Source of the DNA: Alistipes sp.
GTDB taxonomy: Bacteria > Bacteroidota > Bacteroidia > Bacteroidales > Rikenellaceae
Reading direction: 5' to 3'
DNA length: 64,000 nucleotides
Assembly: GCF_020026455.1 (NCBI RefSeq)
Contig: NZ_JAHHQJ010000005.1
Span: 147,761 to 211,760, forward strand
Of this stretch, positions 8,549 to 16,617 are shown piece after piece. Under the pieces are notes generated by a model, which saw only the letters and a list, made by a program, of their open reading frames with translations, had not been told where the DNA came from and did no database searches. The position numbers were made by a program, and so were the translations under genes. Every line of letters begins with the position of its first letter. Within the stretch, counting starts at the first letter, position 1.

Positions 8549-9598
8549 ATGAAATTATCGCAGTACGGGTATGAGTTTTCTCCCGAAATGCTGGCCAAAT
8601 ACCCGGCCGACAATCGCGACGAGTCGCGTCTGATGGTCATCAACCGCGCCAAAGGCACGATCGAGCACCGGATCTTCAAGGACATCATCGAGTATTTCGA
8701 CGAAAAGGACCTGTTCGTCTTCAACGACACGAAGGTCTTCCCGGCACGACTCTACGGCAACAAGGAGAAAACCGGCGCCGAAATCGAAATCTTCCTGCTG
8801 CGGGAACTCAACCGCGAACTGCGGCTGTGGGACGTGCTGGTGGATCCGGCCCGCAAAATCCGGATCGGCAACAAACTCTACTTCGGAGACGACGACCTGC
8901 TGGTGGCCGAGGTCATCGACAACACCACCTCGCGCGGACGAACGCTGCGCTTCCTGTTCGACGGATCCTACGAGGAGTTCAAGCAGGCTCTCTTCTCGCT
9001 GGGCGAAACGCCCCTGCCGAAGTGGGTGCGCGAGAAGGTCGAGCCCGAGGATGCCGAGCGCTACCAGACCATCTTCGCCGAGAAGGAGGGGGCTGTGGCG
9101 GCCCCGACGGCCGGCATGCACTTCTCGAAGCACCTGATGAAGCGCATGGAGATCAAGGGCATCGACAAGGCGTTCGTGACGCTGCACGTCGGACTGGGTA
9201 ATTTCCGCACGGTGGATGTCGAGGATCTCTCGAAGCACAAGATGGACTCCGAGCAGTTCTTCGTCGAGGAAACGGCCGCCGAAGCGGTCAACAACGCCAA
9301 GCGGCAGGGACACAAGGTCGTGGCCATCGGTACGACCGTGATGCGCACGATCGAAACCGCCGTTTCGACCAACGGAATGATCAAACCCATGGAGGGCTGG
9401 ACCAACAAGTTCATTTTCGCCCCCTACGAGTTCACAGTGGCCAACGCCATGGTCACCAACCTCCATCTGCCCTACTCGACGCAGCTGATGATGGTGGCCG
9501 CCTTCGGCGGTTACGAAACCGTGATGAACGCCTACAAGGTGGCCCGGGAAGAGGGGTATCGGTTCGGTACTTACGGAGACGCGATGCTCATTCTTTAA
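8549..9598 (+). CDS. queA: S-adenosylmethionine:tRNA ribosyltransferase-isomerase QueA
   Basis: Transfers and isomerises the ribosyl part of AdoMet to 7-aminomethyl-7-deazaguanine in tRNA, forming epoxyqueuosine in the queuosine pathway. The 349-residue protein is full length for the family. It has YPADNRDESRLMVINR near the start, FVFNDTKVFPARLYG (about residues 56-70), EGAVAAPTAGMHFSKHL and the C-terminal TNLHLPYSTQLMMVAAFGG. The 140-bp gap before it holds a weak promoter-like match (TTG at 8415, TGTCTTTG at 8434-8441), so it may also have its own start site. Confidence 0.97.
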   Translation: MKLSQYGYEFSPEMLAKYPADNRDESRLMVINRAKGTIEHRIFKDIIEYFDEKDLFVFNDTKVFPARLYGNKEKTGAEIEIFLLRELNRELRLWDVLVDPARKIRIGNKLYFGDDDLLVAEVIDNTTSRGRTLRFLFDGSYEEFKQALFSLGETPLPKWVREKVEPEDAERYQTIFAEKEGAVAAPTAGMHFSKHLMKRMEIKGIDKAFVTLHVGLGNFRTVDVEDLSKHKMDSEQFFVEETAAEAVNNAKRQGHKVVAIGTTVMRTIETAVSTNGMIKPMEGWTNKFIFAPYEFTVANAMVTNLHLPYSTQLMMVAAFGGYETVMNAYKVAREEGYRFGTYGDAMLIL

Positions 9599-9608
9599 TT
9601 TTTTTCAC

Positions 9609-9616
9609 TACCTTTG
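9609..9616 (+). promoter_or_regulatory. -7 box TACCTTTG upstream of the glycogen synthase-like gene
   Basis: Exact TAnnTTTG match, 22 bases before the ATG at 9638 and just after the queA stop. No good -33 element is visible. Confidence 0.55.
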
Positions 9617-9637
9617 CAGACATAAACCCTCAAAACC

Positions 9638-10444
9638 ATGGCAAGCAAGATTCTGTACGTGTGTCAGGAGATCACCCCCTATCTTCCAGAAACGGAGGGT
9701 TCCCGGCTTTGCCGTGCACTGACGCAGGCAATGCAGGAACGCGGGAACGAGATCCGTACGTTCATGCCCCGCTACGGCTGTATCAACGAGCGCAGGCACC
9801 AGTTGCATGAGGTGATCCGACTCTCGGGCATGAACCTCATCATCGACGACAACGACCACCAGCTGATCATCAAGGTGGCATCGATACCCGCAGCACGCGT
9901 ACAGATTTATTTCATCGACAACGACGACTACTTCTCGCGCAAGGCGGTGCTGACCGACGGCGCGGACAACTACTTCCAGGACAACGACGAACGGGCCATA
10001 TTTTTCGCCCGGGGCGTATTGGAAACGGTCAAGAAACTGCGCTGGACCCCGACGATCGTCCACTGCCACGGCTGGTTCACGGCCGTGATCCCCGTATACC
10101 TGAAACGGGTATTCGCCGACGACCCGATCTTCCGCGACGTGAAGGTCGTCGTGTCGCTCTACGGCGACGGATTCTCCGGGGAACTCGACCCCGGATTCGG
10201 CGCCAAGATCGCCGGCGAAGGCGTCAAGGACAAAAATCTTGCGATTCTCGACGCTCCGTCATACGAAAACCTCTGCCGGTTCGTTATGGAATATGCCGAC
10301 GGAGTGGTTGCGGCTTCCCCGGACGTCGACCCCAAAGTGTTGGACATCGCCCGCGCAAGCGGAAAGCGGATGCTCGAATACCAATCGCCCGAGGCTGAGG
10401 ACTTTTTCGATAATTACAACCGATTCTATGAAGCGATTCAATAA
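9638..10444 (+). CDS. Glycogen/starch synthase-like protein, half-size (GT5 N-terminal domain only)
   Basis: A 268-residue protein matching only the N-terminal Rossmann half of GT5 glycogen synthases, which are about 480 residues. It begins ASKILYVCQEITPYLP and keeps PTIVHCHGWFTAVIPVYLK (around residues 130-150) and VVVSLYGDGFSGEL. The usual KTGGLADV nucleotide-sugar motif after the first strand is replaced by PETEGSRLCRAL. The C-terminal GT-B half is absent, so ordinary glycogen synthase activity is doubtful. Its 3' end overlaps the DUF4270 gene by 17 bases, implying coupled translation. The role is unknown; a regulatory or binding role is possible. Confidence 0.8.
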   Translation: MASKILYVCQEITPYLPETEGSRLCRALTQAMQERGNEIRTFMPRYGCINERRHQLHEVIRLSGMNLIIDDNDHQLIIKVASIPAARVQIYFIDNDDYFSRKAVLTDGADNYFQDNDERAIFFARGVLETVKKLRWTPTIVHCHGWFTAVIPVYLKRVFADDPIFRDVKVVVSLYGDGFSGELDPGFGAKIAGEGVKDKNLAILDAPSYENLCRFVMEYADGVVAASPDVDPKVLDIARASGKRMLEYQSPEAEDFFDNYNRFYEAIQ

Positions 10445-12098
10445 TTTCCGCCGCATGCTGCTCCCCGTTGCAGCCCTGGCCGCCACGACAGGACTGACCC
10501 TCGGGGGTTGTACCAAGGTGGACGACACGCTGGGCGGAAACCTCGTCCCCGACAACCAGCAGATGAGGGCAGGATACGTTCAGCTCCCCCGGGACGGAGA
10601 ACTCAACCCCAGGAAATATGTCGAAACCCGGCTGTTTCAGACCGATTCGATCATCAGTTCGAACATCTCCTACGGCTACATGGGTTCGATGTTCAACGAC
10701 ACGCTGGGACGCCGCTCCGCGGGATTCCTGTCGCAGATGATCAGCTACTACAAGGTCGACGAGGGGTATTTCGCCGACAAGCCGATCTTCGACTCGGCGC
10801 AGATCCTGCTCAAGGTGACCAGTTTCGGCCGCGACACGCTTACCCCCCAATCCTTCGCGGTCTACGAGGTCATCAGCAACAAATACCTCACCGAGAAGCC
10901 CATAGCGCCCAAAAAATCGCAGCGCGACTCGACTTTCTACCTCAATTTCGACCCCGTGGCGGCAGGTGTTTACAATCCCGACGAGCCGCTCTTCACCTTT
11001 ACGCTCGGCGGCGATGGGAAATATCCCTCGACCACACCGGCCGTGACGCTGGAGCCGACCGAAGCGGGCAAGAAATACATCCGCCGCCTGATGCTTCAGG
11101 AGGGCAAGTATGCCGGCGACTATTCGATCTACAGCGCCGAAAAGCTGGAATCCTGGGTCGAGGAGTTCCGGGGTCTCTACATCGCCCCGAACCCCCAGAA
11201 GCCACTCGCCAAGTCCGATAACGGGACGATCTTCGCAACGGACCTCACCTATTCGGGCCTGTCGGTCTACGGACGCACCCGCGTGAAGGAAGATCCCTCG
11301 CTGATCAAGGATACGATCCGCATGATCTACTACTTCTACGAGGAGCGTGCGGCATTCGGCAATGTCTCGGTGAACTGCATCAAGCACAACTACGAGGAGG
11401 CTACGAGCGCCAGGAAGATAAACATTGACGAAGCCCGCGAGACGGCCGAGAACAGACCCGAAAATCCCTTCGTCTATGTCGAGGGTATGGGCGGCGTGGT
11501 GACCGAGATGACCTTCAGCCCGGAGTTCTTCGCGGCACTGGAGGAAGAGATCGCCAAGGGAAATGCCGACAACAAGGACTTCAAAACCCTTGCCTTCAGC
11601 CAAGTTCGCATGTCGATCTACTTCAACGGCAGTGACTATAAATGGGAAAACGTGGCGGACGGAAGCATCGAGGACATCAAGAGGCTGACCGTGGAGATGA
11701 GCGCCGCACCGAGCCGGCTGGGTATGTACACCAACTACAAGATGCTGACCCCGATTTCGGATTACGCCTATACCTACGAGCAGAACTACGGCTCTTCGAT
11801 GACGCTCGCCTACAACGGCCGGATCAACCGCAGCCGCGGCTGCTACGTAATGGACATCACGGGATACATGCAGCAGCTCTGGAACAGTTATATGGAAGCC
11901 AAGGCGGATGCGGGCGGAGAGGTTGCCAAGATCGACTGGGACAAAGTCGAAAACCGCTCGATATACATCGGTCCCGAAGCATACAGCCTCTACACGACCT
12001 CGTTCGGCGTGTTGCAGGGCATGTCGACAGAGCCCGGGGCGGACGAACAGAACAACGCCCCGATACGCTTCAGTATGGCATACAACCTGATCAAGTAA
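10428..12098 (+). CDS. DUF4270 family lipoprotein
   Basis: A 556-residue exported lipoprotein. The chosen ATG lies inside the end of the preceding gene and gives a normal lipoprotein signal: basic MKRFNNFRR, a hydrophobic stretch and the lipobox LGGC near residue 27, followed by TKVDDTLGGNLVPDNQQ. The opening after the cysteine and the later beta-rich body (FNDTLGRRSAGFLSQM, YFNGSDYKWENV, SRGCYVMDITGYMQQLW) are typical of DUF4270, a Bacteroidota envelope family without an assigned function. A longer in-frame extension upstream is only a shadow of the preceding gene. A hairpin follows the stop. Confidence 0.85.
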   Translation: MKRFNNFRRMLLPVAALAATTGLTLGGCTKVDDTLGGNLVPDNQQMRAGYVQLPRDGELNPRKYVETRLFQTDSIISSNISYGYMGSMFNDTLGRRSAGFLSQMISYYKVDEGYFADKPIFDSAQILLKVTSFGRDTLTPQSFAVYEVISNKYLTEKPIAPKKSQRDSTFYLNFDPVAAGVYNPDEPLFTFTLGGDGKYPSTTPAVTLEPTEAGKKYIRRLMLQEGKYAGDYSIYSAEKLESWVEEFRGLYIAPNPQKPLAKSDNGTIFATDLTYSGLSVYGRTRVKEDPSLIKDTIRMIYYFYEERAAFGNVSVNCIKHNYEEATSARKINIDEARETAENRPENPFVYVEGMGGVVTEMTFSPEFFAALEEEIAKGNADNKDFKTLAFSQVRMSIYFNGSDYKWENVADGSIEDIKRLTVEMSAAPSRLGMYTNYKMLTPISDYAYTYEQNYGSSMTLAYNGRINRSRGCYVMDITGYMQQLWNSYMEAKADAGGEVAKIDWDKVENRSIYIGPEAYSLYTTSFGVLQGMSTEPGADEQNNAPIRFSMAYNLIK

Positions 12099-12121
12099 AC
12101 AACAGATAAAACCTCTTGCGG

Positions 12122-12154
12122 AACCTAAGTGTAATGCTTAGGTTTTCGCTTTTC
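12122..12154 (+). terminator. Probable terminator after the DUF4270 gene
   Basis: 8-bp stem AACCTAAG / CTTAGGTT with a 7-base loop, then a broken T-rich tail (TTCGCTTTTC). It lies 24 bases after the stop and ends 23 bases before topA. Confidence 0.65.
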
Positions 12155-12177
12155 TGAAAAAGCCATCAAAAACAGCT

Positions 12178-14475
12178 ATGCAGGAAAATTTAGTGATCGT
12201 AGAGTCCCCCGCCAAGGCCAAGACCATAGAGAAGTTTCTCGGCAAGGACTTTATCGTAAAATCAAGCTTCGGACACATCCGCGACCTTGCCAAGAAGGAT
12301 CTCGGCATCAATATCGGCGAAGGCTACAAGCCCGTATACGAAATCCCGAGCGACAAGAAGAAAGTGGTCGACGAACTCACCAAGCTGGCCAAGTCGAAAA
12401 CCGTATGGCTCGCATCCGATGAGGACCGCGAAGGAGAAGCCATCGCATGGCACCTGACCGAAGTGTTGGGTCTCCCCGTCGACCAGACCAAGCGCATCGT
12501 CTTCCACGAAATCACCAAGCGGGCGATTCTGGAAGCCATCGAGAAGCCGCGCACGGTGAACATGGATCTGGTCAATGCACAGCAGGCACGACGCATCCTC
12601 GACCGGCTGGTCGGCTTCGAGCTGTCGCCGGTACTGTGGAAGAAGGTACGTCCGGCGCTGTCGGCTGGCCGCGTGCAGTCGGTCGCCGTACGACTGATCG
12701 TGGAGCGCGAGCGCGAGATCATCGCCTTCCGCTCGGCAGCCTATTTCCGCGTCGTGGCACAGTTCTACGCCGCCGGAGATCCGGAGAAGACGCTCTTCAA
12801 GGCCGAACTCTCGTCGCGCTTCGAGACCCGGGCGCAGGCGGAAAACTTCCTGCAAAGCTGCATCGGCGCCACATTCACGGTGGCCAAGGCCGAGGAGAAA
12901 CCCGCACAGCGCTACCCCGCACCGCCGTTCACAACCTCGACGCTCCAGCAGGAGGCCGGCCGCAAGCTGGGCATGTCCGTATCGCAGACGATGTCCGTCG
13001 CGCAGCACCTCTACGAGCAGGGTCTGATCACCTACATGCGTACCGACTCGGTGAACCTCTCGCAGCAGGCGCTGGCCCAGTGCAAGGAGGAGATCACGAA
13101 ACTCTACGGCGAGAAATATTCGCGCTGGTTCAACTACAAGACCAAGACCAAAGGCGCACAGGAGGCTCACGAGGCCATCCGTCCGTCGTACATTGAGCGC
13201 CAGGAGATCGAAGGCACGCCCGCCGAGAAAAAGCTCTACGACCTGATCTGGAAACGCACGGTCGCCTCGCAGATGGTCTGCGCCGAATTGGACCGCACGA
13301 CCATCACCATCGACATGTCGGGAAGTTCGAACCAGTTCGTCGCACAGGGCGAAGTAGTCCGGTTCGACGGATTCCTGCGCCTCTACTCCGAATCCACGGA
13401 CGACGACCAGGCCACCGAGAGCGGCGAGGGACTGCTGCCCAAACTCACGGCAGGCGATCAGGTCCTCCCGTCGCAGATCACCGCCACGGAGCGCTTCACA
13501 TCGGCTCCGGCACGCTATAACGAGGCCTCGCTCGTCAAACGCCTCGAGGAGCTGGGCATCGGCCGTCCTTCGACCTATGCCCCGACGATCACCACGATCA
13601 TCAACCGCGGCTATGTCGTCAAGCAGAACAGGGACGGGCAGAAACGCAACTACACACAACTGACGCTCACGGGCGAAAAAATCGCCTCGAAGAGTCTCTC
13701 GGAAAACTACGGCAAGGAGAAAAACCGCCTTTCGCCGACCGACATCGGCATGGTGGTCAACGACTACCTGGAGGAGCAGTTCGGACCGATCATCGACTAC
13801 AACTTCACGGCCAGCGTGGAGAAGGAGTTCGACCGCATCGCCGAGGGTGACATCACCTGGGACAAGATGATCGACGAGTTCTACGGCCCCTTCCACAAGA
13901 TGGTCGATTCGGCCATCACGACACAGACCGCCAAAACTCGCGAAGTCCGCATTCTGGGCAACGACCCCAAGACAGGGCACATCGTGAAGGCGCGCATCGG
14001 CCGTTACGGCCCGATGGTTGAGATCGAAGGGAACGAAGGCGAGAAGGGACGCTTCGCGTCGCTCAAGAAGGGACAGCTGATCGAGTCGATCACGCTCGAA
14101 GAGGCTCTGGAGCTTTTTGCCCTACCCCGCGATCTGGGACAGCTGGACGGAGACATACTGACCGTCGGCATCGGCAAATACGGCCCCTACGTGCGCTACG
14201 GAAAGTCGTTCGCGTCGCTGGCCAAGACCGACGACCCCTACACGATCGGTTACGACCGCGCCGTGGAGATCGTCCGCGCACATCAGGCAGCTGCAGTTGC
14301 AGCCAACACGCCGCTGAAAAGCTTCCCCGAGGATGTCGACATGCTCGTCAAGAACGGCCGCTACGGGCCCTACATCGCCTACAAGGGCAAGAACTACCGT
14401 CTGCCGAAGGGGGCGAAGCCCGAGGAGCTCACCCTCGACGAGTGTCTGAAGATCGTCGCGGGATCGAAGAAGTAA
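12178..14475 (+). CDS. topA: DNA topoisomerase I (type IA)
   Basis: Relaxes negative supercoils by transient single-strand cleavage. The 765-residue protein starts with a Toprim domain (NLVIVESPAKAKTIEKFLG; acidic motif DEDREGEAIAWH near residues 81-92). The active-site tyrosine lies in ITYMRTDSVNLS (about residue 285). RPSTYAPTITTIINRGYV follows in the cleavage domain. The C-terminus carries no zinc-finger cysteines; it has topoisomerase C-terminal repeats with GRYGPMVE, GKYGPYVRYG and GRYGPYIAYKG, ending in the basic GAKPEELTLDECL-KK region, a layout common in Bacteroidota. Confidence 0.97.
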   Translation: MQENLVIVESPAKAKTIEKFLGKDFIVKSSFGHIRDLAKKDLGINIGEGYKPVYEIPSDKKKVVDELTKLAKSKTVWLASDEDREGEAIAWHLTEVLGLPVDQTKRIVFHEITKRAILEAIEKPRTVNMDLVNAQQARRILDRLVGFELSPVLWKKVRPALSAGRVQSVAVRLIVEREREIIAFRSAAYFRVVAQFYAAGDPEKTLFKAELSSRFETRAQAENFLQSCIGATFTVAKAEEKPAQRYPAPPFTTSTLQQEAGRKLGMSVSQTMSVAQHLYEQGLITYMRTDSVNLSQQALAQCKEEITKLYGEKYSRWFNYKTKTKGAQEAHEAIRPSYIERQEIEGTPAEKKLYDLIWKRTVASQMVCAELDRTTITIDMSGSSNQFVAQGEVVRFDGFLRLYSESTDDDQATESGEGLLPKLTAGDQVLPSQITATERFTSAPARYNEASLVKRLEELGIGRPSTYAPTITTIINRGYVVKQNRDGQKRNYTQLTLTGEKIASKSLSENYGKEKNRLSPTDIGMVVNDYLEEQFGPIIDYNFTASVEKEFDRIAEGDITWDKMIDEFYGPFHKMVDSAITTQTAKTREVRILGNDPKTGHIVKARIGRYGPMVEIEGNEGEKGRFASLKKGQLIESITLEEALELFALPRDLGQLDGDILTVGIGKYGPYVRYGKSFASLAKTDDPYTIGYDRAVEIVRAHQAAAVAANTPLKSFPEDVDMLVKNGRYGPYIAYKGKNYRLPKGAKPEELTLDECLKIVAGSKK

Positions 14476-14478
14476 CCG

Positions 14479-14556
14479 CCCCGGACAGCCGGGGAGGGTC
14501 CGTTGCAAAACAAACGGAGGAGGGCACCCCGAAACAAAGGGACGGGAGTCCGTCCC
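14479..14556 (+). terminator. GC-rich hairpins after topA
   Basis: Two perfect hairpins: CCCCGG-ACAG-CCGGGG (14479-14494) and GGGACGG-GAGT-CCGTCCC (14539-14556). Neither has a U-tract, so they may be processing or 3'-stabilising structures and not true intrinsic terminators. Confidence 0.4.
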
Positions 14557-14648
14557 GAGATACAAGGGTCTGACGGCAAAACGGGAAAACACTCCGGGAC
14601 AGCCAAACGGCCCGCAGAAAAAAGCAAACACCTAAAACCAAACAATTG

Positions 14649-15857
14649 ATGAAGAAAATGATTCTCGCCGCATTCGCGCTCTGCTACGCATTCGGAGCCG
14701 CGGCACAAACGCCCGACACGGCAGCCCGCGAAGGCTACCGTTTCACCGATGTCAATATCCTGCCCGTCACCCCGGTCAAGGATCAGAGCCGCAGCGGAAC
14801 CTGCTGGTGCTACTCGACCCTCTCGTTCCTCGAAAGCGAAATCCTCCGCGCCGGAGGTCCCGAACTGGACCTTTCGGAGATGTGGATCGTGCGCAACATC
14901 TACTTTGAGAAGGCCGTGAAATACGTCCGTCTGCACGGATTTCTGAACCTCGCCGTCGGCGGACAGGCCCACGACGTGCTGCACGGCATCGAGGCCTACG
15001 GCATTGTCCCCGAGGAGGCCTATCCGGGACTGAACTACGGCTATGACAAGCCCAATTTCGACGAGATCGACGCGGTGATCAAGTCCTATGCCGACGCGGT
15101 GATCCAGGCCGGCCAGAAGCGCAGCGAAAGCCGCCTTACAACGGCCTGGCAGGCCGGGTTGAACGGCATCCTCGACGCCTACTTCGGCCCGAGACCCGAA
15201 AAGTTCACCTATCAGGGCAAGGAATACACCCCGGCGTCGTTCGCCGCGTCGCTGCAGATCGACCTCGACGAATACATCGAGTTCTCGTCGTTCACACACC
15301 ACCCCTTCTACACGAAGTTCGCCATGGAGGTCCCCGACAACTGGAATTGGGACAAGGTCTGGAACGTGCCTCTGGACGAGTTCATGCAGATCATCGACAA
15401 CTCGCTGAAGGAGGGATACACGGTTTCGTGGGGAACCGACGTGAGCGAGAAGGGATTCAGCCGCACCAAAGGTCTGGGCATCATCCCTGAGGCCAACCTC
15501 GAAGGCATGCAAGGAACCGAAGCCGAGAAGTGGGGCAAACTCACCCAGAAGGAGAAGGACGAGGCGCTCTACAAGTTCGACAAACCCGGCAAGGAGCGCA
15601 CCATCACGCAGGAGCTCCGCCAGGAGGGATACGACAACTACGAGACCACCGACGACCACGGCATGCAAATCGTGGGCACGGCGACCGACCAGAACGGAAC
15701 GCCCTACTACAAAGTCAAGAATTCGTGGAATACCTCGGGCCCCTATGAGGGATACTGGTATTTCTCGCGCCCGTTCGTCGCCTACAAGACGATGACCGTG
15801 CTGGTCAACAGAAACGCCGTACCCAAGGAGATTCTCCGAAAAATCGACGTCAAATAG
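14649..15857 (+). CDS. Secreted C1B (bleomycin hydrolase-type) cysteine peptidase
   Basis: Papain-fold cysteine peptidase of 402 residues with a signal peptide (MKKMILAAFALCYAFGAAAQ). All catalytic elements are visible: the oxyanion Gln and nucleophile Cys in VKDQSRSGTCWCYST (about residues 40-54), His in TDDHGMQIVG and Asn in KVKNSWNTSGPYEGY. The C1B aminopeptidase family is normally cytosolic; this one should be exported to the periplasm or surface. A TTG one codon upstream is possible but the ATG at 14649 is normal. It stands alone between topA and a strong bidirectional terminator. Peptide scavenging is a reasonable inference; the substrate is unknown. Confidence 0.88.
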   Translation: MKKMILAAFALCYAFGAAAQTPDTAAREGYRFTDVNILPVTPVKDQSRSGTCWCYSTLSFLESEILRAGGPELDLSEMWIVRNIYFEKAVKYVRLHGFLNLAVGGQAHDVLHGIEAYGIVPEEAYPGLNYGYDKPNFDEIDAVIKSYADAVIQAGQKRSESRLTTAWQAGLNGILDAYFGPRPEKFTYQGKEYTPASFAASLQIDLDEYIEFSSFTHHPFYTKFAMEVPDNWNWDKVWNVPLDEFMQIIDNSLKEGYTVSWGTDVSEKGFSRTKGLGIIPEANLEGMQGTEAEKWGKLTQKEKDEALYKFDKPGKERTITQELRQEGYDNYETTDDHGMQIVGTATDQNGTPYYKVKNSWNTSGPYEGYWYFSRPFVAYKTMTVLVNRNAVPKEILRKIDVK

Positions 15858-15880
15858 GGGCACGACCCCCTCAACGACAA

Positions 15881-15917
15881 GACAGCCCGGCTTTTGCAAG
15901 CCGGGCTGTCCGTTTAT
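15881..15917. terminator. Strong hairpin terminator, possibly bidirectional
   Basis: 13-bp perfect stem (GACAGCCCGGCTT / AAGCCGGGCTGTC) with a TTGC loop, 23 bases after the peptidase stop. On the minus strand it lies about 45 bases beyond the stop of the candidate small gene at 15955-16032, so it could end transcripts from both sides. Tails are only moderately T-rich. Confidence 0.75.
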
Positions 15918-15954
15918 CGAAGTTTAAGTTTTTAAGTCTACCGAAAGGGAGATT

Positions 15955-16032
15955 TTACATCTCGCGCAGTTTGATGCTCTCTCCCAACATGATCAGGGCG
16001 GTACGGAACCACTCGTTAATCCTTGCTTTCAT
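15955..16032 (-). CDS. Candidate 25-residue amphipathic peptide gene
   Basis: A very short open frame, ATG to TAA, that I do not recognise from any family. It encodes a 25-residue peptide starting MKARINEWF and ending GESIKLREM, with a hydrophobic stretch in the middle (ALIML), which looks like an amphipathic helix. Support comes mainly from context. It lies in an AT-rich island. A complete promoter (TTTG, 20 bp, TACTTTTG at 16083-16114) reads into it with a leader of about 45 bases. A strong hairpin follows about 45 bases downstream. The GC-rich coding segment inside the AT-rich flanks also resembles a gene. It could alternatively be part of a small non-coding RNA. Confidence 0.5.
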   Translation of the reverse strand: MKARINEWFRTALIMLGESIKLREM

Positions 16033-16082
16033 ACTAAATAATTTTAAATAATTCTTAAAATATTTTATCATTTAAGACGTGA

Positions 16083-16114
16083 CAAAAGTAGTACGCGAAA
16101 ACCAAACTTCCAAA
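16083..16114 (-). promoter_or_regulatory. Promoter of the candidate small peptide gene
   Basis: Minus-strand TTTG (16111-16114), 20-bp spacer and TACTTTTG (16083-16090), a near-perfect Bacteroidota sigma-A promoter. The predicted start is near 16076, about 45 bases before the small ATG. Confidence 0.65.
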
Positions 16115-16562
16115 TATTTTATTAAGATTTTTTACAAAATATGTAAATTTTTTGAATAACATCTGAAATTTCGCTCTTCCCGCCCGGCTGAAGGAGGGCT
16201 CAAACAGCATACAACATATTAATTTACACACATTAAATTCATACAGGGCGATTTTGCGAGGACAGACGGGGCAAAGATCCGAACCGACGGTAAAAAGTCT
16301 GCAAAAACGTGTGGTGGGGAATCCGGTCAGGGTCCAAACGCCCACACCAGCCTGCCCCGTCCGCTCCGGCAGAAACAACAGACCCGGTAGAGATGGGCCG
16401 CCGCCGGGCAGCATGGGGCGAAAAAACGCATCCAGGCAGGCCCGCACTCGGGGAACGTCGTTGCGGCGCTACGGGCTTAACGCGAGGCAATTGTCCGAAT
16501 TGCCGCAAAAGTAGAATTTTGTACCCGTTTTGTTGCCACTTCCGGAGGTTGGAATTGTTCAT

Positions 16563-16593
16563 TTTGTGCAACCGGAAATATTGGTTATCTTTG
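16563..16593 (+). promoter_or_regulatory. Promoter of the outer-membrane barrel gene
   Basis: TTTG (16563-16566), 19-bp spacer and TATCTTTG (16586-16593); the ATG follows at 16618. A full match to the Bacteroidota consensus. Confidence 0.75.
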
Positions 16594-16617
16594 CTGACGA
16601 ATCCGAGCTCCAAATAC

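Larger units (their letters stand above)
16033..16617. other. Long intergenic region, AT-rich in its first half
   Basis: About 585 bases between the candidate small gene and the outer-membrane protein gene. It holds the two divergent promoters listed separately. Bases 16040-16260 are strikingly AT-rich compared with the rest of the window, while 16300-16480 return to high GC. I see no convincing protein gene; open frames here lack family features. A lone TACTTTTG on the minus strand at 16506-16513 has no -33 partner. Confidence 0.6.

Noticed and set aside
16055..16210. A 51-residue minus-strand frame rich in Phe/Leu/Lys in the AT-rich island
   Set aside because: It runs across the promoter of the candidate small gene and has no start signal of its own; the residue bias is what AT-rich DNA encodes by chance.
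16506..16513. TACTTTTG on the minus strand as a further promoter
   Set aside because: No TTG at the required distance and no convincing gene downstream.
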